From NCBI GenBank assembly GCA_963842725.1, contig CAWJHN010000004.1, positions 62,001 through 126,000 on the forward strand: a DNA stretch of 64,000 nt, written 5' to 3'. Under the pieces are notes generated by a model. The model worked only from the letters and a program-made list of their open reading frames with translations, was not told where the DNA came from and made no database searches. This DNA is from UBA10649 sp963842725. Lineage in GTDB: Bacteria; Actinomycetota; Actinomycetes; S36-B12. The position numbers and the translations under genes were made by a program. Positions 27,269-34,901 of the stretch are shown here, piece after piece. Position 1 is the first letter of the stretch, and every line of letters starts with the position of its first letter.

Positions 27269-28240
27269 TCAGATGGTGACTACGACCTTGCCGCGGGCCC
27301 GGCCCTGCTCCAGGTGGCGAATTGCCGCAGGCGTCTCGGCGAGCGGGAAGGCACGTTCGACGACGGGGGTGACCGTGCCGGACTCGATGAGTCCGGCGAG
27401 AACGGTGAGGTCCTCATGGTTCTCGACGCACATCATCGCCTTCATGCTCTGGCCGATGAACGGGGACAGCGCGACCGCACGAAGGCCGCGGTCGAATCCG
27501 CCAAGGAGGCGACCGCCCGTCTCGCCCCCGACGATGACGATCGTCCCTGTCGGGGTCAGGGCCCGCCGCAGGCGGGAGAGCGACGCATTGCCGCCGGTGT
27601 CGATGATCACGTCATAGCGCCGCTGCCCGTCGGCGAAGTCCTCCTGGGTGTAGTCGATGACGTGGTCGGCCCCCAGCGAGCGCACCAGGTCGACCTTCGT
27701 CGTCGTGCACACGCCGGTGACCTCCGCGCCGTAGGCAGCGGCGAGCTGCACAGCGAACGTGCCCACGCCGCCCGAGGCGCCGATGACCAGGACGCGGTGC
27801 CCGGGCTGGACGGCCGCGTGGTCGCGAACGGCCTGCAGGGCGGTGAGCCCGGACACCCCGATAGATGCCGCGTGCTCATATGTCAGCCGGGCCGGCTTGG
27901 GTGCGAGCGTGCCCTCGCGGGCCACGGCGTGCGTGGCGAAGGCGCCCTCACCGATCCCGAAAACCTCGTCCCCGGGGCGGAACCGGGTCACCTCGGGCCC
28001 GACCGCCTCGACGACACCGGCCAGCTCCCGTCCCCGGGTGGGGGTCTTCGGCGCCCGCAGCCCGTAGCCGGCCAGGCGGACCGGATAGGGAAGCCCCGCC
28101 ATCAGGTGCCAGACACCACGGTCGACGCCGGCGGCGCGCACGCGCACCAGCACCTCGTCATCGGCGATGGACGGGATGTCGATCTCGCGGAGTTCGAGGA
28201 CGTCCGTGGTGCCGTAGCAGTCCTGGACGATCGCCTGCAT
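27269..28240 (-). CDS. MDR-superfamily NAD(P)-dependent oxidoreductase (quinone-reductase-like)
   Basis: The 323-residue protein is a zinc-independent medium-chain dehydrogenase/reductase. A GroES-like domain occupies residues 1-125 (GRELAGVVEAVG and FRPGDEVFGIGEGAFA), and the Rossmann domain has VLVIGASGGVGTFAVQLAAA near residue 150 and a YDVIIDTGG segment. It lacks the zinc-binding Cys pattern. The reaction is probably NADPH-dependent reduction of a quinone or enone; the substrate is unknown. It is divergent from a TetR regulator. Its promoter (TTGACA at 28316-28321, 17-bp spacer, TACCTT at 28293-28298 on the minus strand) overlaps an operator copy, so it is probably TetR-repressed. Confidence 0.92.
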   Translation of the reverse strand: MQAIVQDCYGTTDVLELREIDIPSIADDEVLVRVRAAGVDRGVWHLMAGLPYPVRLAGYGLRAPKTPTRGRELAGVVEAVGPEVTRFRPGDEVFGIGEGAFATHAVAREGTLAPKPARLTYEHAASIGVSGLTALQAVRDHAAVQPGHRVLVIGASGGVGTFAVQLAAAYGAEVTGVCTTTKVDLVRSLGADHVIDYTQEDFADGQRRYDVIIDTGGNASLSRLRRALTPTGTIVIVGGETGGRLLGGFDRGLRAVALSPFIGQSMKAMMCVENHEDLTVLAGLIESGTVTPVVERAFPLAETPAAIRHLEQGRARGKVVVTI

Positions 28241-28269
28241 GGGGCTCTCCTTCGGCTGGGGCTCAGATA

Positions 28270-28337
28270 CTTACGCTGTATGCTTACGACGTAAGGTAGC
28301 CGGGACGGTGGAGCCTGTCAAGCCCTTACGTTGTATG
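28270..28337. promoter_or_regulatory. three CTTACGnnGTAWG operator copies between the MDR gene and tetR
   Basis: Copies lie at 28270-28282 (CTTACGCTGTATG), 28283-28295 (CTTACGACGTAAG, a near-perfect palindrome) and 28325-28337 (CTTACGTTGTATG). The first two abut. The second overlaps the -10 box of the minus-strand MDR promoter, and the third overlaps a possible -10 (TATGTT) of the TetR gene. This is the layout expected for an autoregulating TetR repressor. Confidence 0.75.
28293..28321 (-). promoter_or_regulatory. sigma70-type promoter of the MDR oxidoreductase gene
   Basis: On the minus strand TTGACA (28316-28321) is followed by a 17-bp spacer and TACCTT (28293-28298). The -10 box overlaps the palindromic operator copy at 28283-28295, consistent with steric repression. 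Confidence 0.6.
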
Positions 28338-28360
28338 TTCAGCAGCACCGAGGAGGATCG

Positions 28361-29035
28361 ATGGCACAGCCGGCCAAGGCGAGGACGGCGGGACGCGTCC
28401 CACTGAGCAGGGAACGGGTGCTGCGTACGGCCATCGCGCTCGCGGACGCGAACGGGATCGAGTCGCTGACGATGCGTGCCCTGGGCGGGGAGCTGGGGGT
28501 CGAGGCGATGTCCCTCTACAACCACGTGCCCAACAAGGACGCCATCCTCGACGGCATGGTCGACGTCATCGTCGGGGACATCGACGTGCCCCCCGCGGGC
28601 ACCCCGTGGAAGGCGGCCATGCGCCAGCGTGCCGTGTCAGCGCACGAGATCCTGCTCGCGCACCCGTGGGCGGCACTCCTGCTCATGTCGCGCTACAACA
28701 TCGGTCCCGGTATGACGCGCTACCTCGACGCGACCCTCGGCCGGCTGCGCGAGGGAGGGTTCTCGATCGAGGGAGCACTCGACGCGTGGAACACCCTCGA
28801 CAGCCACCTCTACGGCTTCACGCTGCAGGAGCTCAACCTCCCCTTCGAGGCCGACGAGGCGCCACGGGTCTCGGCCGAGGTGCTGCCGCAGATCGCCGCC
28901 GAGTCCTTCCCGCACGTAGCGGAGGTGATCGGCCATGTCATGCAGTCGGGCCGCCGCGAGGAGTTCACCTTCGGACTCGACCTGATCCTCGACGGCCTCG
29001 AGAGGGGCCTCGTCGCAAGCCGGCGCCGTCGCTGA
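28361..29035 (+). CDS. TetR/AcrR-family transcriptional regulator
   Basis: The 224-residue protein starts at the ATG that follows AGGAGG by 7 nt. The DNA-binding domain is at about residues 15-65 (RERVLRTAIALADANGIESL, then MRALGGELGVEAMSLYNHV), and a TetR_C-type ligand domain runs from about 85 to 215. The MSLYNHVPNKDAIL motif is the classic HTH end of this group. It is probably a repressor of the divergent MDR oxidoreductase and of itself, through the three operator copies at 28270-28337. Confidence 0.93.
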   Translation: MAQPAKARTAGRVPLSRERVLRTAIALADANGIESLTMRALGGELGVEAMSLYNHVPNKDAILDGMVDVIVGDIDVPPAGTPWKAAMRQRAVSAHEILLAHPWAALLLMSRYNIGPGMTRYLDATLGRLREGGFSIEGALDAWNTLDSHLYGFTLQELNLPFEADEAPRVSAEVLPQIAAESFPHVAEVIGHVMQSGRREEFTFGLDLILDGLERGLVASRRRR

Positions 29036-29091
29036 GGCGAGGCGCCGCTCGGCGGTGAGTTGCGGACCTGACGGTCGTCTGGCATCGTCTT

Positions 29092-29226
29092 CACGAGCAA
29101 GGGGAGTATCCCCACAGCTGGGTGGTCGTCAGTACGACGCTTAGGCGTCCGGCGCCCAGGCCGACCGGGAGGTCGGTGGCGAGAGACCTTGTGCCACGTG
29201 CAGCCCTGGCTGCCTGACACAAGGAG
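29092..29226 (+). promoter_or_regulatory. yybP-ykoY (Mn2+) riboswitch with a translational expression platform
   Basis: The leader of the TerC gene contains the conserved yybP-ykoY parts in order: AAGGGGAGTA (29099-29108), TCGTCAGTACGA (29126-29137) and GCGAGAGACCTT (29179-29190). P1 pairs CAAGG (29098-29102) with CCTTG (29187-29191). The same 3' strand, CCTTGTG (29187-29193), is perfectly complementary to CACAAGG (29218-29224), which includes the ribosome site AAGGAG, with a GCAGCC/GGCTGC hairpin (29200-29213) between them. Metal binding would therefore free the ribosome site. The family is a known manganese sensor commonly found before TerC/YkoY-type genes. Confidence 0.85.
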
Positions 29227-29231
29227 TTGCG

Positions 29232-30230
29232 TTGGACGTCCCGTTCATCCTCTGGGTCGCGCTGCTGGCGGGCATCGTCGCCATGCTCATGGTCGACCTG
29301 TTCATGCATCGCGATGCCCACGAGATCTCCGTCAAGGAGGCCGGCATCTGGTCGGCCGTCTGGGTCGGCATCGGGCTGGCGGTCGGCGCGGCGATCTGGT
29401 GGGCCTACGGATCCGAGTTCGGCCTGCAGTACTTCGCCGGCTACCTCATCGAGAAGTCGCTCGCCGTCGACAACGTGTTCGTGTGGGCGGTCCTGCTGGG
29501 CTTCTTCGCAGTGCCGCCGCGATACCAGCACCGGGTCCTGTTCTACGGAGTCGTGGGCGCCCTGGTCTTCCGGGCCATCTTCATCGCCGCGGGCTCGGCA
29601 TTGATCGCCAGCGCCGCCTGGATCCTCTACGTCTTCGGCGCCTTCCTCATCCTCACCGGCGTGAGGATGCTGATGCAGCGCAACGAGCACGTGGATCCGT
29701 CCAGGTCACGCACCCTGCGGGCCTTCCGCCGGCTGATCCCATCGACTGACGAGTTCGACGGCCAGCGGTTCGTCACTCGCCGGGCGGGCCGGTGGCTCGC
29801 CACCCCGCTGCTGGCGGTCCTCGTCGTCGTCGAGGTCACGGACATCATCTTCGCGGTCGATTCGATCCCGGCGATCTTCGCCGTGACGCAGGAGCCGTTC
29901 CTGGTGTTCGCCAGCAACGCGCTGGCGATACTCGGACTGCGGGCGATGTACTTCCTGCTCGCCGATCTCATGCATCGCTTCGTGTACCTCAAGGTCGGGC
30001 TGTCCCTGGTGCTGGTCTGGGTCGGCGTGAAGATGATCGTCAGCCACGGGCTGTTCGTGATCCCCACGGCCCTGAGCCTCGCGGTGGTCGTCGGTATCCT
30101 GGCCACCGCGGTGGGGGCCAGCCTCTTCGCGACGCGCCGAACGCCGGCGGACGGCGCTGCGGTGGACGGCTCGCCTGTGGACCGAACGCCGGACGACACT
30201 GCGGACCAGCGAGAGGTGGACCATGTCTAG
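29232..30230 (+). CDS. TerC-family integral membrane protein (probable Mn2+ exporter)
   Basis: The 332-residue protein has about eight transmembrane helices and the TerC signatures EKSLAVDNVFVWAVLL (near residue 77) and VVVEVTDIIFAVDSIPAIFA (near residue 200). Their acidic residues in membrane helices suggest metal transport. The start is a TTG at 29232, 5 nt after AAGGAG; no ATG fits. The polar C-terminal tail (from about residue 300) is short and rich in Asp and Thr. A Mn2+-riboswitch-like leader precedes it, supporting a role in manganese efflux. It overlaps the PGPGW-protein gene by 8 bp. Confidence 0.92.
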   Translation: MDVPFILWVALLAGIVAMLMVDLFMHRDAHEISVKEAGIWSAVWVGIGLAVGAAIWWAYGSEFGLQYFAGYLIEKSLAVDNVFVWAVLLGFFAVPPRYQHRVLFYGVVGALVFRAIFIAAGSALIASAAWILYVFGAFLILTGVRMLMQRNEHVDPSRSRTLRAFRRLIPSTDEFDGQRFVTRRAGRWLATPLLAVLVVVEVTDIIFAVDSIPAIFAVTQEPFLVFASNALAILGLRAMYFLLADLMHRFVYLKVGLSLVLVWVGVKMIVSHGLFVIPTALSLAVVVGILATAVGASLFATRRTPADGAAVDGSPVDRTPDDTADQREVDHV

Positions 30231-30495
30231 GTCTCGTTCGCGGCGGGCCTGGCAGGCTCTGCCGCATCCGGTCCGCTGGGTGGGGGTCGCGCTGGTCGGG
30301 GGTGTGCTGGTCGTCGCCGGACTGGTCCTCATGGTCCTTCCGGGCCCCGGCATCCCGCTGCTCGTCCTGGGCCTGGTCATCCTCGCCACGGAGTTCGCAT
30401 GGGCGGAGGCGATCCTCCATCGGGTCCGGCGTCACGCGACGGCGGTCGCATCGAAGGTGAGCAGTCGGCTGTCCGGGAACGGCACCGCGCGGTGA
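30223..30495 (+). CDS. PGPGW-type small membrane protein (TIGR02611-like)
   Basis: The 90-residue product has two close transmembrane segments (residues ~18-38 and 42-58) joined by the motif LPGPGIPLLVLGL, the signature of the putative transmembrane PGPGW family. The C-terminal third is basic and amphipathic. Function unknown. The start lies inside the end of the TerC gene, so both are probably in one manganese-responsive operon. Confidence 0.82.
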   Translation: MSRSRSRRAWQALPHPVRWVGVALVGGVLVVAGLVLMVLPGPGIPLLVLGLVILATEFAWAEAILHRVRRHATAVASKVSSRLSGNGTAR

Positions 30496-30532
30496 GCACC
30501 GGCCGCCCCGAGGACCGTCGGCAGCGGCGAAG

Positions 30533-30973
30533 TCAGACCGGGGTCGCCACCAGCACGGGGATCACGCGCTCGGTGCTCGCCGCATACGTCGAGTAGTTCG
30601 GGAACACCCCGACGGCGCGGTCCCACCACACCTGCCGCTCGACGCCCTCGACCTCGCGAACCACGAAGTCGTGGGCTTCGGCGCCGTCCTGGATCATGAC
30701 GTGCGGGTCGGCGACGAGGTTGGCGTACCAGCCCGGGTGCTCCGGGTGGCCCCCCTTGCTCGCGACCAGCGCGTACTCGCCCGCGTGCTCCACGCGCATG
30801 AGCCCGATCTTGCGGACCTTGCCGCTCTTCGCGCCGATCATCGTGACGATGATGATCGGGATCCCCGTGTCGCGCAGCGTATTGGCCCGGGCACCGCCCG
30901 ATGCCTCGTACTCGGCGACCTGAGCGGCGACCCAGGCTGACGTGCTCGGCTCGTACTCGCCAGTGATGGGCAT
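30533..30973 (-). CDS. Ddn-family (deazaflavin F420-dependent) nitroreductase-like protein
   Basis: The 146-residue protein shows the Ddn/DUF385 pattern: GAKSGKVRKIGLMRVEHAGE, then YALVASKGGHPEHPGWYANL, then a Q-D-G segment and VVREVEGVERQVWW. These proteins form a split barrel that binds F420H2 and reduces quinones, nitroaromatics or other electrophiles. The ATG at 30973 follows a GAGGAG-like ribosome site and gives the usual family length. The gene is convergent with the PGPGW gene (37-bp gap). The natural substrate is unknown. Confidence 0.88.
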   Translation of the reverse strand: MPITGEYEPSTSAWVAAQVAEYEASGGARANTLRDTGIPIIIVTMIGAKSGKVRKIGLMRVEHAGEYALVASKGGHPEHPGWYANLVADPHVMIQDGAEAHDFVVREVEGVERQVWWDRAVGVFPNYSTYAASTERVIPVLVATPV

Positions 30974-31178
30974 GCCACGCTCCTCGCCTCGACCGTGCCG
31001 GAAAACCAGTCTCGCACGACCCACCGGCCTGGAGTGCTGGACCTGTGCGGCACCGCCACGGTTCCACCCTCTCGAGTCGGACCGAGCACGGCCTACTGCC
31101 GCCGGTGAGCACTGGCATTTGTGTCCGTGTGGTTCGTGATCGCGACCGCCGGACGATCGGCGGTCCGGGCGGCATCCA

Positions 31179-32156
31179 TCAGCGCCTCGAAGACGTTGCC
31201 GTGGCGGTGATCGTGGCCGTGAGCCGCGCGAGGGCGGTCGGGGGCTCGTCGGGGTGGCGCCGGTCGGCGTCAGCGGCTCTCGGGCCCGCGGACTCCACGA
31301 CCCGCATCGCGGCCAGGATGAGGGCACCGCCGATCAGCAACCGGGCTGTCACGGGGTCGGACGCCAGGAGGATCCCCGTGATGGCGGCCCACAGGGGTTC
31401 GCCGGTCATGATGACCGCCGTCCGGGTCGCCGGCAGGTGCGCCTGCGACCAGGCCTGGACGCAGAAGGCGATCGCGGAGGCAACCACGCCCAGGAACACG
31501 AGGTCGGCCCACGCGACCGGGGTGGCAGGCAGGATCAGTCCGCCGTCGAGCGGCGTCAGGGCCACTCCGAACAGCGTCACGACGCCCATCTGGATCGTCG
31601 TCATGCCGAAGGCCTGCTGCGGCGTCGACCACTGGCTCAGAAGCGCGATCTGCACGGCGAATGCGAGCGCCGCCATGAGGGTGATGCCGTCGCCGAACCC
31701 GATCGTCCAGCCCTGCAGCGCGATGACCGCGAGTCCGGCGACCGCAAGCGAGACACCCCACCAGACCCGGGTGGGAACCCGCTCGCGGAACAGCAGGCTG
31801 GACACCATCGGCGTGAGCACGACGAACATGCCGGTGATGAATCCCGACGTCGATGCGGCGGTGTGCTGGAGGCCTATGGACTGCAGCGCAAAACCGGCCG
31901 AGACCGCGAGCCCGATCGCGAACGCCTGACGACGCGCTCGCGGCGGCAGCTCCGCCATCGCCCGTGGCCGGATCGCGATGAGCGCGATCGTCGCGATCCC
32001 GAAGCGCCAGGCCAGGAAGGACGAGACGGGCATCGAGGCGACCACGTCCTGCGTGAGGACGAAGGTGGAGCCCCACACCACCGTGACTGCCGCAAGGGCC
32101 AGAGCCGCTCGGGCGTCGGGCCGGTCCAACCGGCTGCTGATCTGCCCGACGGTCAC
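31179..32156 (-). CDS. EamA/DMT-family transporter
   Basis: The 325-residue protein has ten transmembrane helices in two EamA repeats. Typical positions are VVWGSTFVL near residue 22, the LQSIGLQHTAASTSGFITGM motif after helix 3, and AWSQAHLPATRTAVIMTGEP near the end. The start is GTG 32156, which overlaps the stop of the upstream 66-residue gene (GTGA), indicating coupling. The substrate is unknown. It is divergent from a CGNR regulator, which is a likely controller. The C-terminal tail (from about residue 285) is polar and Thr/Ala-rich. Confidence 0.88.
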   Translation of the reverse strand: MTVGQISSRLDRPDARAALALAAVTVVWGSTFVLTQDVVASMPVSSFLAWRFGIATIALIAIRPRAMAELPPRARRQAFAIGLAVSAGFALQSIGLQHTAASTSGFITGMFVVLTPMVSSLLFRERVPTRVWWGVSLAVAGLAVIALQGWTIGFGDGITLMAALAFAVQIALLSQWSTPQQAFGMTTIQMGVVTLFGVALTPLDGGLILPATPVAWADLVFLGVVASAIAFCVQAWSQAHLPATRTAVIMTGEPLWAAITGILLASDPVTARLLIGGALILAAMRVVESAGPRAADADRRHPDEPPTALARLTATITATATSSRR

Positions 32157-32353
32157 TGCGTGGGGACCACGGTGTGCCGGGGCGCCACGATGGCGACTCC
32201 CATGAGGCGGCGCCACCAAGGACGGGCCCGTGGCGGCTCCCCCGGGGTCGATCGCCGCGAGGCCAGGGCGGCCCGGACCTGGCGCTGGTGCTCCGCCTCG
32301 GCGCGGAGACGGGCGGTGTGATCACTGACGAGTGCCTCGGCGAACCAGAACAT
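32153..32353 (-). CDS. 66-residue basic protein coupled to the DMT exporter
   Basis: The small frame starts MFWFAEALVSDHTARLRAEA, has AGGAGG just upstream of its ATG, and ends at a TGA that overlaps the GTG start of the exporter by 4 nt. Both features argue for real translation. The first half is a charged amphipathic helix; the second half is Arg/Pro-rich and ends in a hydrophobic stretch (WWRRLMGVAIVAP). It resembles the small hypothetical proteins often found at operon heads in Actinobacteria. No function can be assigned; it may serve mainly to couple translation. Confidence 0.65.
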   Translation of the reverse strand: MFWFAEALVSDHTARLRAEAEHQRQVRAALASRRSTPGEPPRARPWWRRLMGVAIVAPRHTVVPTQ

Positions 32354-32390
32354 GTCGACCTCCTCGGATCCCCTGCTGCAACCAGCAAAC

Positions 32391-32419
32391 AGCGTAAGAC
32401 GGTTAGAGCCTGCTGTCAA
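32391..32419 (-). promoter_or_regulatory. sigma70-type promoter for the 66-aa / DMT exporter operon
   Basis: On the minus strand TTGACA (32414-32419) is followed by a 17-bp spacer and TACGCT (32391-32396), about 40 bp upstream of the small gene's ATG. The -35 is a perfect consensus match. Confidence 0.65.
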
Positions 32420-32422
32420 CCA

Positions 32423-32446
32423 GTGAAAGAGGTATAGTGGTTTCAC
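32423..32446. promoter_or_regulatory. inverted repeat GTGAAA-N12-TTTCAC around the CGNR-gene -10 box
   Basis: Perfect arms GTGAAA (32423-32428) and TTTCAC (32441-32446) flank TATAGT (32433-32438), a good -10 for the plus-strand CGNR gene that starts at 32465. The placement suggests that the CGNR protein or another factor binds here to control both divergent genes. Confidence 0.55.
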
Positions 32447-32464
32447 ATTTCGGGAGGGATCCAC

Positions 32465-33025
32465 ATGACAGCCGATCAGGCCGTTCCGCCGGCCGCGGGG
32501 CGCATCCGCGACTTCGTCAACACCAGGGACGTCGACTCGGGCACCGACGAGCTGACCGGTCCTCCGGAGCTGGGCGCGTGGCTGCGGAAGAACGGACTTC
32601 TCGACCCGGCGGACGCCGTGCGTCAGGCGGACCTGCAGCGAGCGATCGCGCTGCGCGAGGCTTTGCGGACCGCCTTGATGGCCCACCATGATGCGGAGAC
32701 CGAGCCGAGCTTCCCCGACCTCGAGGCCCTCGCTGAGGACCTGCCGCTCCGGCTCACCTTCCCCTCCGGCGGTCCCCGGCTCGGCCCTGCGCACCGGGGC
32801 GCCCGTGGAGCGCTCGCCGCCCTGGTCGCGGACGTGTATGACGCGGTGGCCGACGGATCGTGGACGCGGCTCAAGGCCTGTCCGGCGGACGACTGCTCCT
32901 GGGCCTTCTACGACTCCTCGAAGAACCGATCCCGCACCTGGTGCTCGATGCAGGTCTGCGGCAACCGCTCGAAGACCCGTGCCTTCCGCGCCCGGCATGC
33001 GGGTCCGGATCCTGAGGCGCCGTGA
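32465..33025 (+). CDS. CGNR zinc-finger transcriptional regulator (ABATE domain)
   Basis: The 186-residue protein has an N-terminal helical ABATE (stress-response) domain, residues ~10-120, with RIRDFVNTRDVDSGTDEL and LRKNGLL. The C-terminal zinc ribbon has the diagnostic CGNR motif (CPADDCSW, then WCSMQVCGNRSKTRAF, residues ~137-175). GGGAGG precedes the ATG. CGNR proteins are presumed transcription regulators. Divergence from an exporter operon fits repressor-exporter pairing. Confidence 0.9.
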   Translation: MTADQAVPPAAGRIRDFVNTRDVDSGTDELTGPPELGAWLRKNGLLDPADAVRQADLQRAIALREALRTALMAHHDAETEPSFPDLEALAEDLPLRLTFPSGGPRLGPAHRGARGALAALVADVYDAVADGSWTRLKACPADDCSWAFYDSSKNRSRTWCSMQVCGNRSKTRAFRARHAGPDPEAP

Positions 33026-33085
33026 CCGTTACACGTCCCCTCATGCAGCGCGTGCGGGACGCCGGCGGACGGTGACCGGGAACGA

Positions 33086-34420
33086 CTAAACGGCGGGATC
33101 CCAGGGGGATGGTCCCCGCAGCAGGACGGGGTTGCGGACCCGGACGTATGCGGACGTCACCTTCACGCAGCTGCCGTCGAGGCGGCACACGTGCGTGACG
33201 CCCGGGGGAACGGGCACTTTCGCCTGCAAGCCCTCGGACCACACCCAGTACTCCTTGCCGATCACGGGCTTCGTGAACTGGCAGGTGATCAGGGCGAGCT
33301 TCTGGAGGCACCCGTTGAAGACGCTGCTGATGATCGAGTTGAGCAGGACGTCCTCCGCCTTCGCCGCTGGACTGCCCGCGTACATCTGGATGCCGAGCAG
33401 GTCGTTCTCCGGCGCCCATGCGTACCAGTAGGCGCGGCTGATGCCCAGGCGCAGGGAGTCGAGGTAGGTCCGAACCGTCCAGCTGGCCGCCTGGGCACCG
33501 AGGATGTCCTGGTCGGGGTTCAGGGCGCCCGGGCCGGCCAGTCCGTAGTTGACCTCGGTGTCCCACAGCGGGCGGGTCGGGGCACCGGCGGCCTTGAGGG
33601 CGAGGATCCACCGCCGCGCGAGGGTCGCCCGGTCGGTGGGCGTCCCCAGGCTCGCCGGATACGTGTGGGCGGCGAACACGTCGACCGGCCAGCCTCGAGC
33701 ACCCAGCTCGGCGAGGAAGGCGGGGTAGAAGTTGTTGAAGGCGCTGGCGAGCCGGGTTCCCGTGCTCGGTGCCACGACCAGCGCCGCGGGATCGATGGAC
33801 TTGATGATGTCGTACGCGCGCTTGGTCAGGTCGGCCATCTCGGCCGGCGACATGGTGGAGAACGTCGACAGGTTGGCCTCGTTCCACACCTGGTAGGACG
33901 TGATGCGGCCCTTGTAGCGAGTAGCCAGCTGGGTCACCCACTCGTCCCACCAGGCCAGGTTGGTCGGCATGCCGGCCGAGCCCGGGTAGGGCAGCGCCTT
34001 CGGCGACGGGTCGTCGGACGCCCACGCCGGAGTTCCGCCCAGCACCATCATGATGTCCTTCTTGCCGAACCCGGCCGCAACGGCGAGCGCCTGGTCGAGT
34101 GCGTCCCACGTGAAGGTCCCCGGAGTCTTCTCGATGTCCGCCCACGACGTGCTGGTATCCCACAGCCGGATACCGCCGAACGCGATGGTCGGCCAGGCCG
34201 CGGGATCCTGGATGCCGACGACGTGCATGCCGTACAGCGACGTCCCCATGGTCGTGCCCACCAGCGAGCCGGGACCCGGCCGGGGTCCGGCGGCGCTGAT
34301 CGCCGGTGCCCGATCCGGCGTGCCCGCCGGCGTCGAGGCGACGGGACCCGCCGTGACGAGGCCGGCGGCGAGGCTGCCGGACACCAACAGGGATGCTGCC
34401 ACCACTGCTTTCCCATGCAT
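33086..34420 (-). CDS. secreted glycoside hydrolase (clan GH-A type, GH39/GH5-like)
   Basis: The 444-residue protein begins with a Sec signal peptide (residues 1-27). A TIM-barrel glycosidase follows. The acid/base Glu181 is in YQVWNEANL, the nucleophile Glu289 is in LWDTEVNYG, and GGIRLWDTSTSW near residue 83 is the barrel start typical of GH39- and GH5-like enzymes. Two Cys pairs near the end (CLQKLALITC and CRLDGSC) suggest disulphides and extracellular action. The polysaccharide substrate cannot be read from the sequence; beta-linked glycans are usual. No sugar operon surrounds it. Confidence 0.82.
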   Translation of the reverse strand: MHGKAVVAASLLVSGSLAAGLVTAGPVASTPAGTPDRAPAISAAGPRPGPGSLVGTTMGTSLYGMHVVGIQDPAAWPTIAFGGIRLWDTSTSWADIEKTPGTFTWDALDQALAVAAGFGKKDIMMVLGGTPAWASDDPSPKALPYPGSAGMPTNLAWWDEWVTQLATRYKGRITSYQVWNEANLSTFSTMSPAEMADLTKRAYDIIKSIDPAALVVAPSTGTRLASAFNNFYPAFLAELGARGWPVDVFAAHTYPASLGTPTDRATLARRWILALKAAGAPTRPLWDTEVNYGLAGPGALNPDQDILGAQAASWTVRTYLDSLRLGISRAYWYAWAPENDLLGIQMYAGSPAAKAEDVLLNSIISSVFNGCLQKLALITCQFTKPVIGKEYWVWSEGLQAKVPVPPGVTHVCRLDGSCVKVTSAYVRVRNPVLLRGPSPWDPAV

Positions 34421-34497
34421 ACTCCGATGGTGGCACCGGACGGTCTGCGATGGCGTGCCGACCGGGGCCTCGCCGACCTTGCGCCGGGGGCCGCCGA

Positions 34498-34511
34498 TAC
34501 CCCTAGGGGTA
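34498..34511. promoter_or_regulatory. 14-bp palindrome TACCCCTAGGGGTA before the NifX-like gene
   Basis: This perfect palindrome sits 54 bp upstream of the ATG at 34566. A run of C and G flanked by TA resembles operators bound by CsoR/CstR-family repressors (copper or persulfide sensors). Similarity is by eye and the regulator gene is not in the window. Confidence 0.55.
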
Positions 34512-34565
34512 CAGTGCAGGCGAGCCTTCCGGAGCGGTCGGCACCGGCACGAGAGTCAGGTCCAC

Positions 34566-34901
34566 ATGAGCACAGAGGTCTGCTGCATTCCGATAGCGCC
34601 GGACGGTCACGTCGGCCACGGCTGGGGAAAGGCCTCGACCATGGCGATCGCCGAGGTCGTGGATGGCGACATCGTGCAGTGGCGGACCGAGGATGTCGGA
34701 TGGGACGTGCTGCACGACGCGGTCGGCGGGGAGAACCACCACGCCCGCATCGTCCGCTTCGTCTCGGACCGCGGCATCACGGTGGCCGTCGCCGAGCACA
34801 TGGGCGAGCCGATGCAGGTCATCCTGGGCAAGCTCGGCATTCGCGTCGTCCTGGGCGCTGCCGGGGATGCGCGTGCGGCCGTAATCGCGGCGAGCGCATG
34901 A
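34566..34901 (+). CDS. NifX/NifB-type dinitrogenase Fe-Mo-cofactor domain protein
   Basis: The 111-residue protein is a single RNase H-like NifX/Fe-Mo-cofactor-binding domain. Landmarks are CIPIAPDGHVGHGWGKASTM at the N-terminus, a WRTEDVGWDVLHD segment, ENHHARIVRFV, and AEHMGEPMQVILGKLGIRVV near the end. Nitrogen fixation is not implied; actinobacterial members occur alone and their cofactor is unknown. Two adjacent His (ENHHAR) could bind metal. The stop overlaps the start of the malic enzyme (ATGA, 34898-34901). Confidence 0.88.
   Translation: MSTEVCCIPIAPDGHVGHGWGKASTMAIAEVVDGDIVQWRTEDVGWDVLHDAVGGENHHARIVRFVSDRGITVAVAEHMGEPMQVILGKLGIRVVLGAAGDARAAVIAASA

Noticed and set aside
34566..34901. 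NifX-like domain taken as evidence of nitrogen fixation
   Set aside because: No nif structural or assembly genes are present, and single NifX-type domains are common in non-fixing Actinomycetota.
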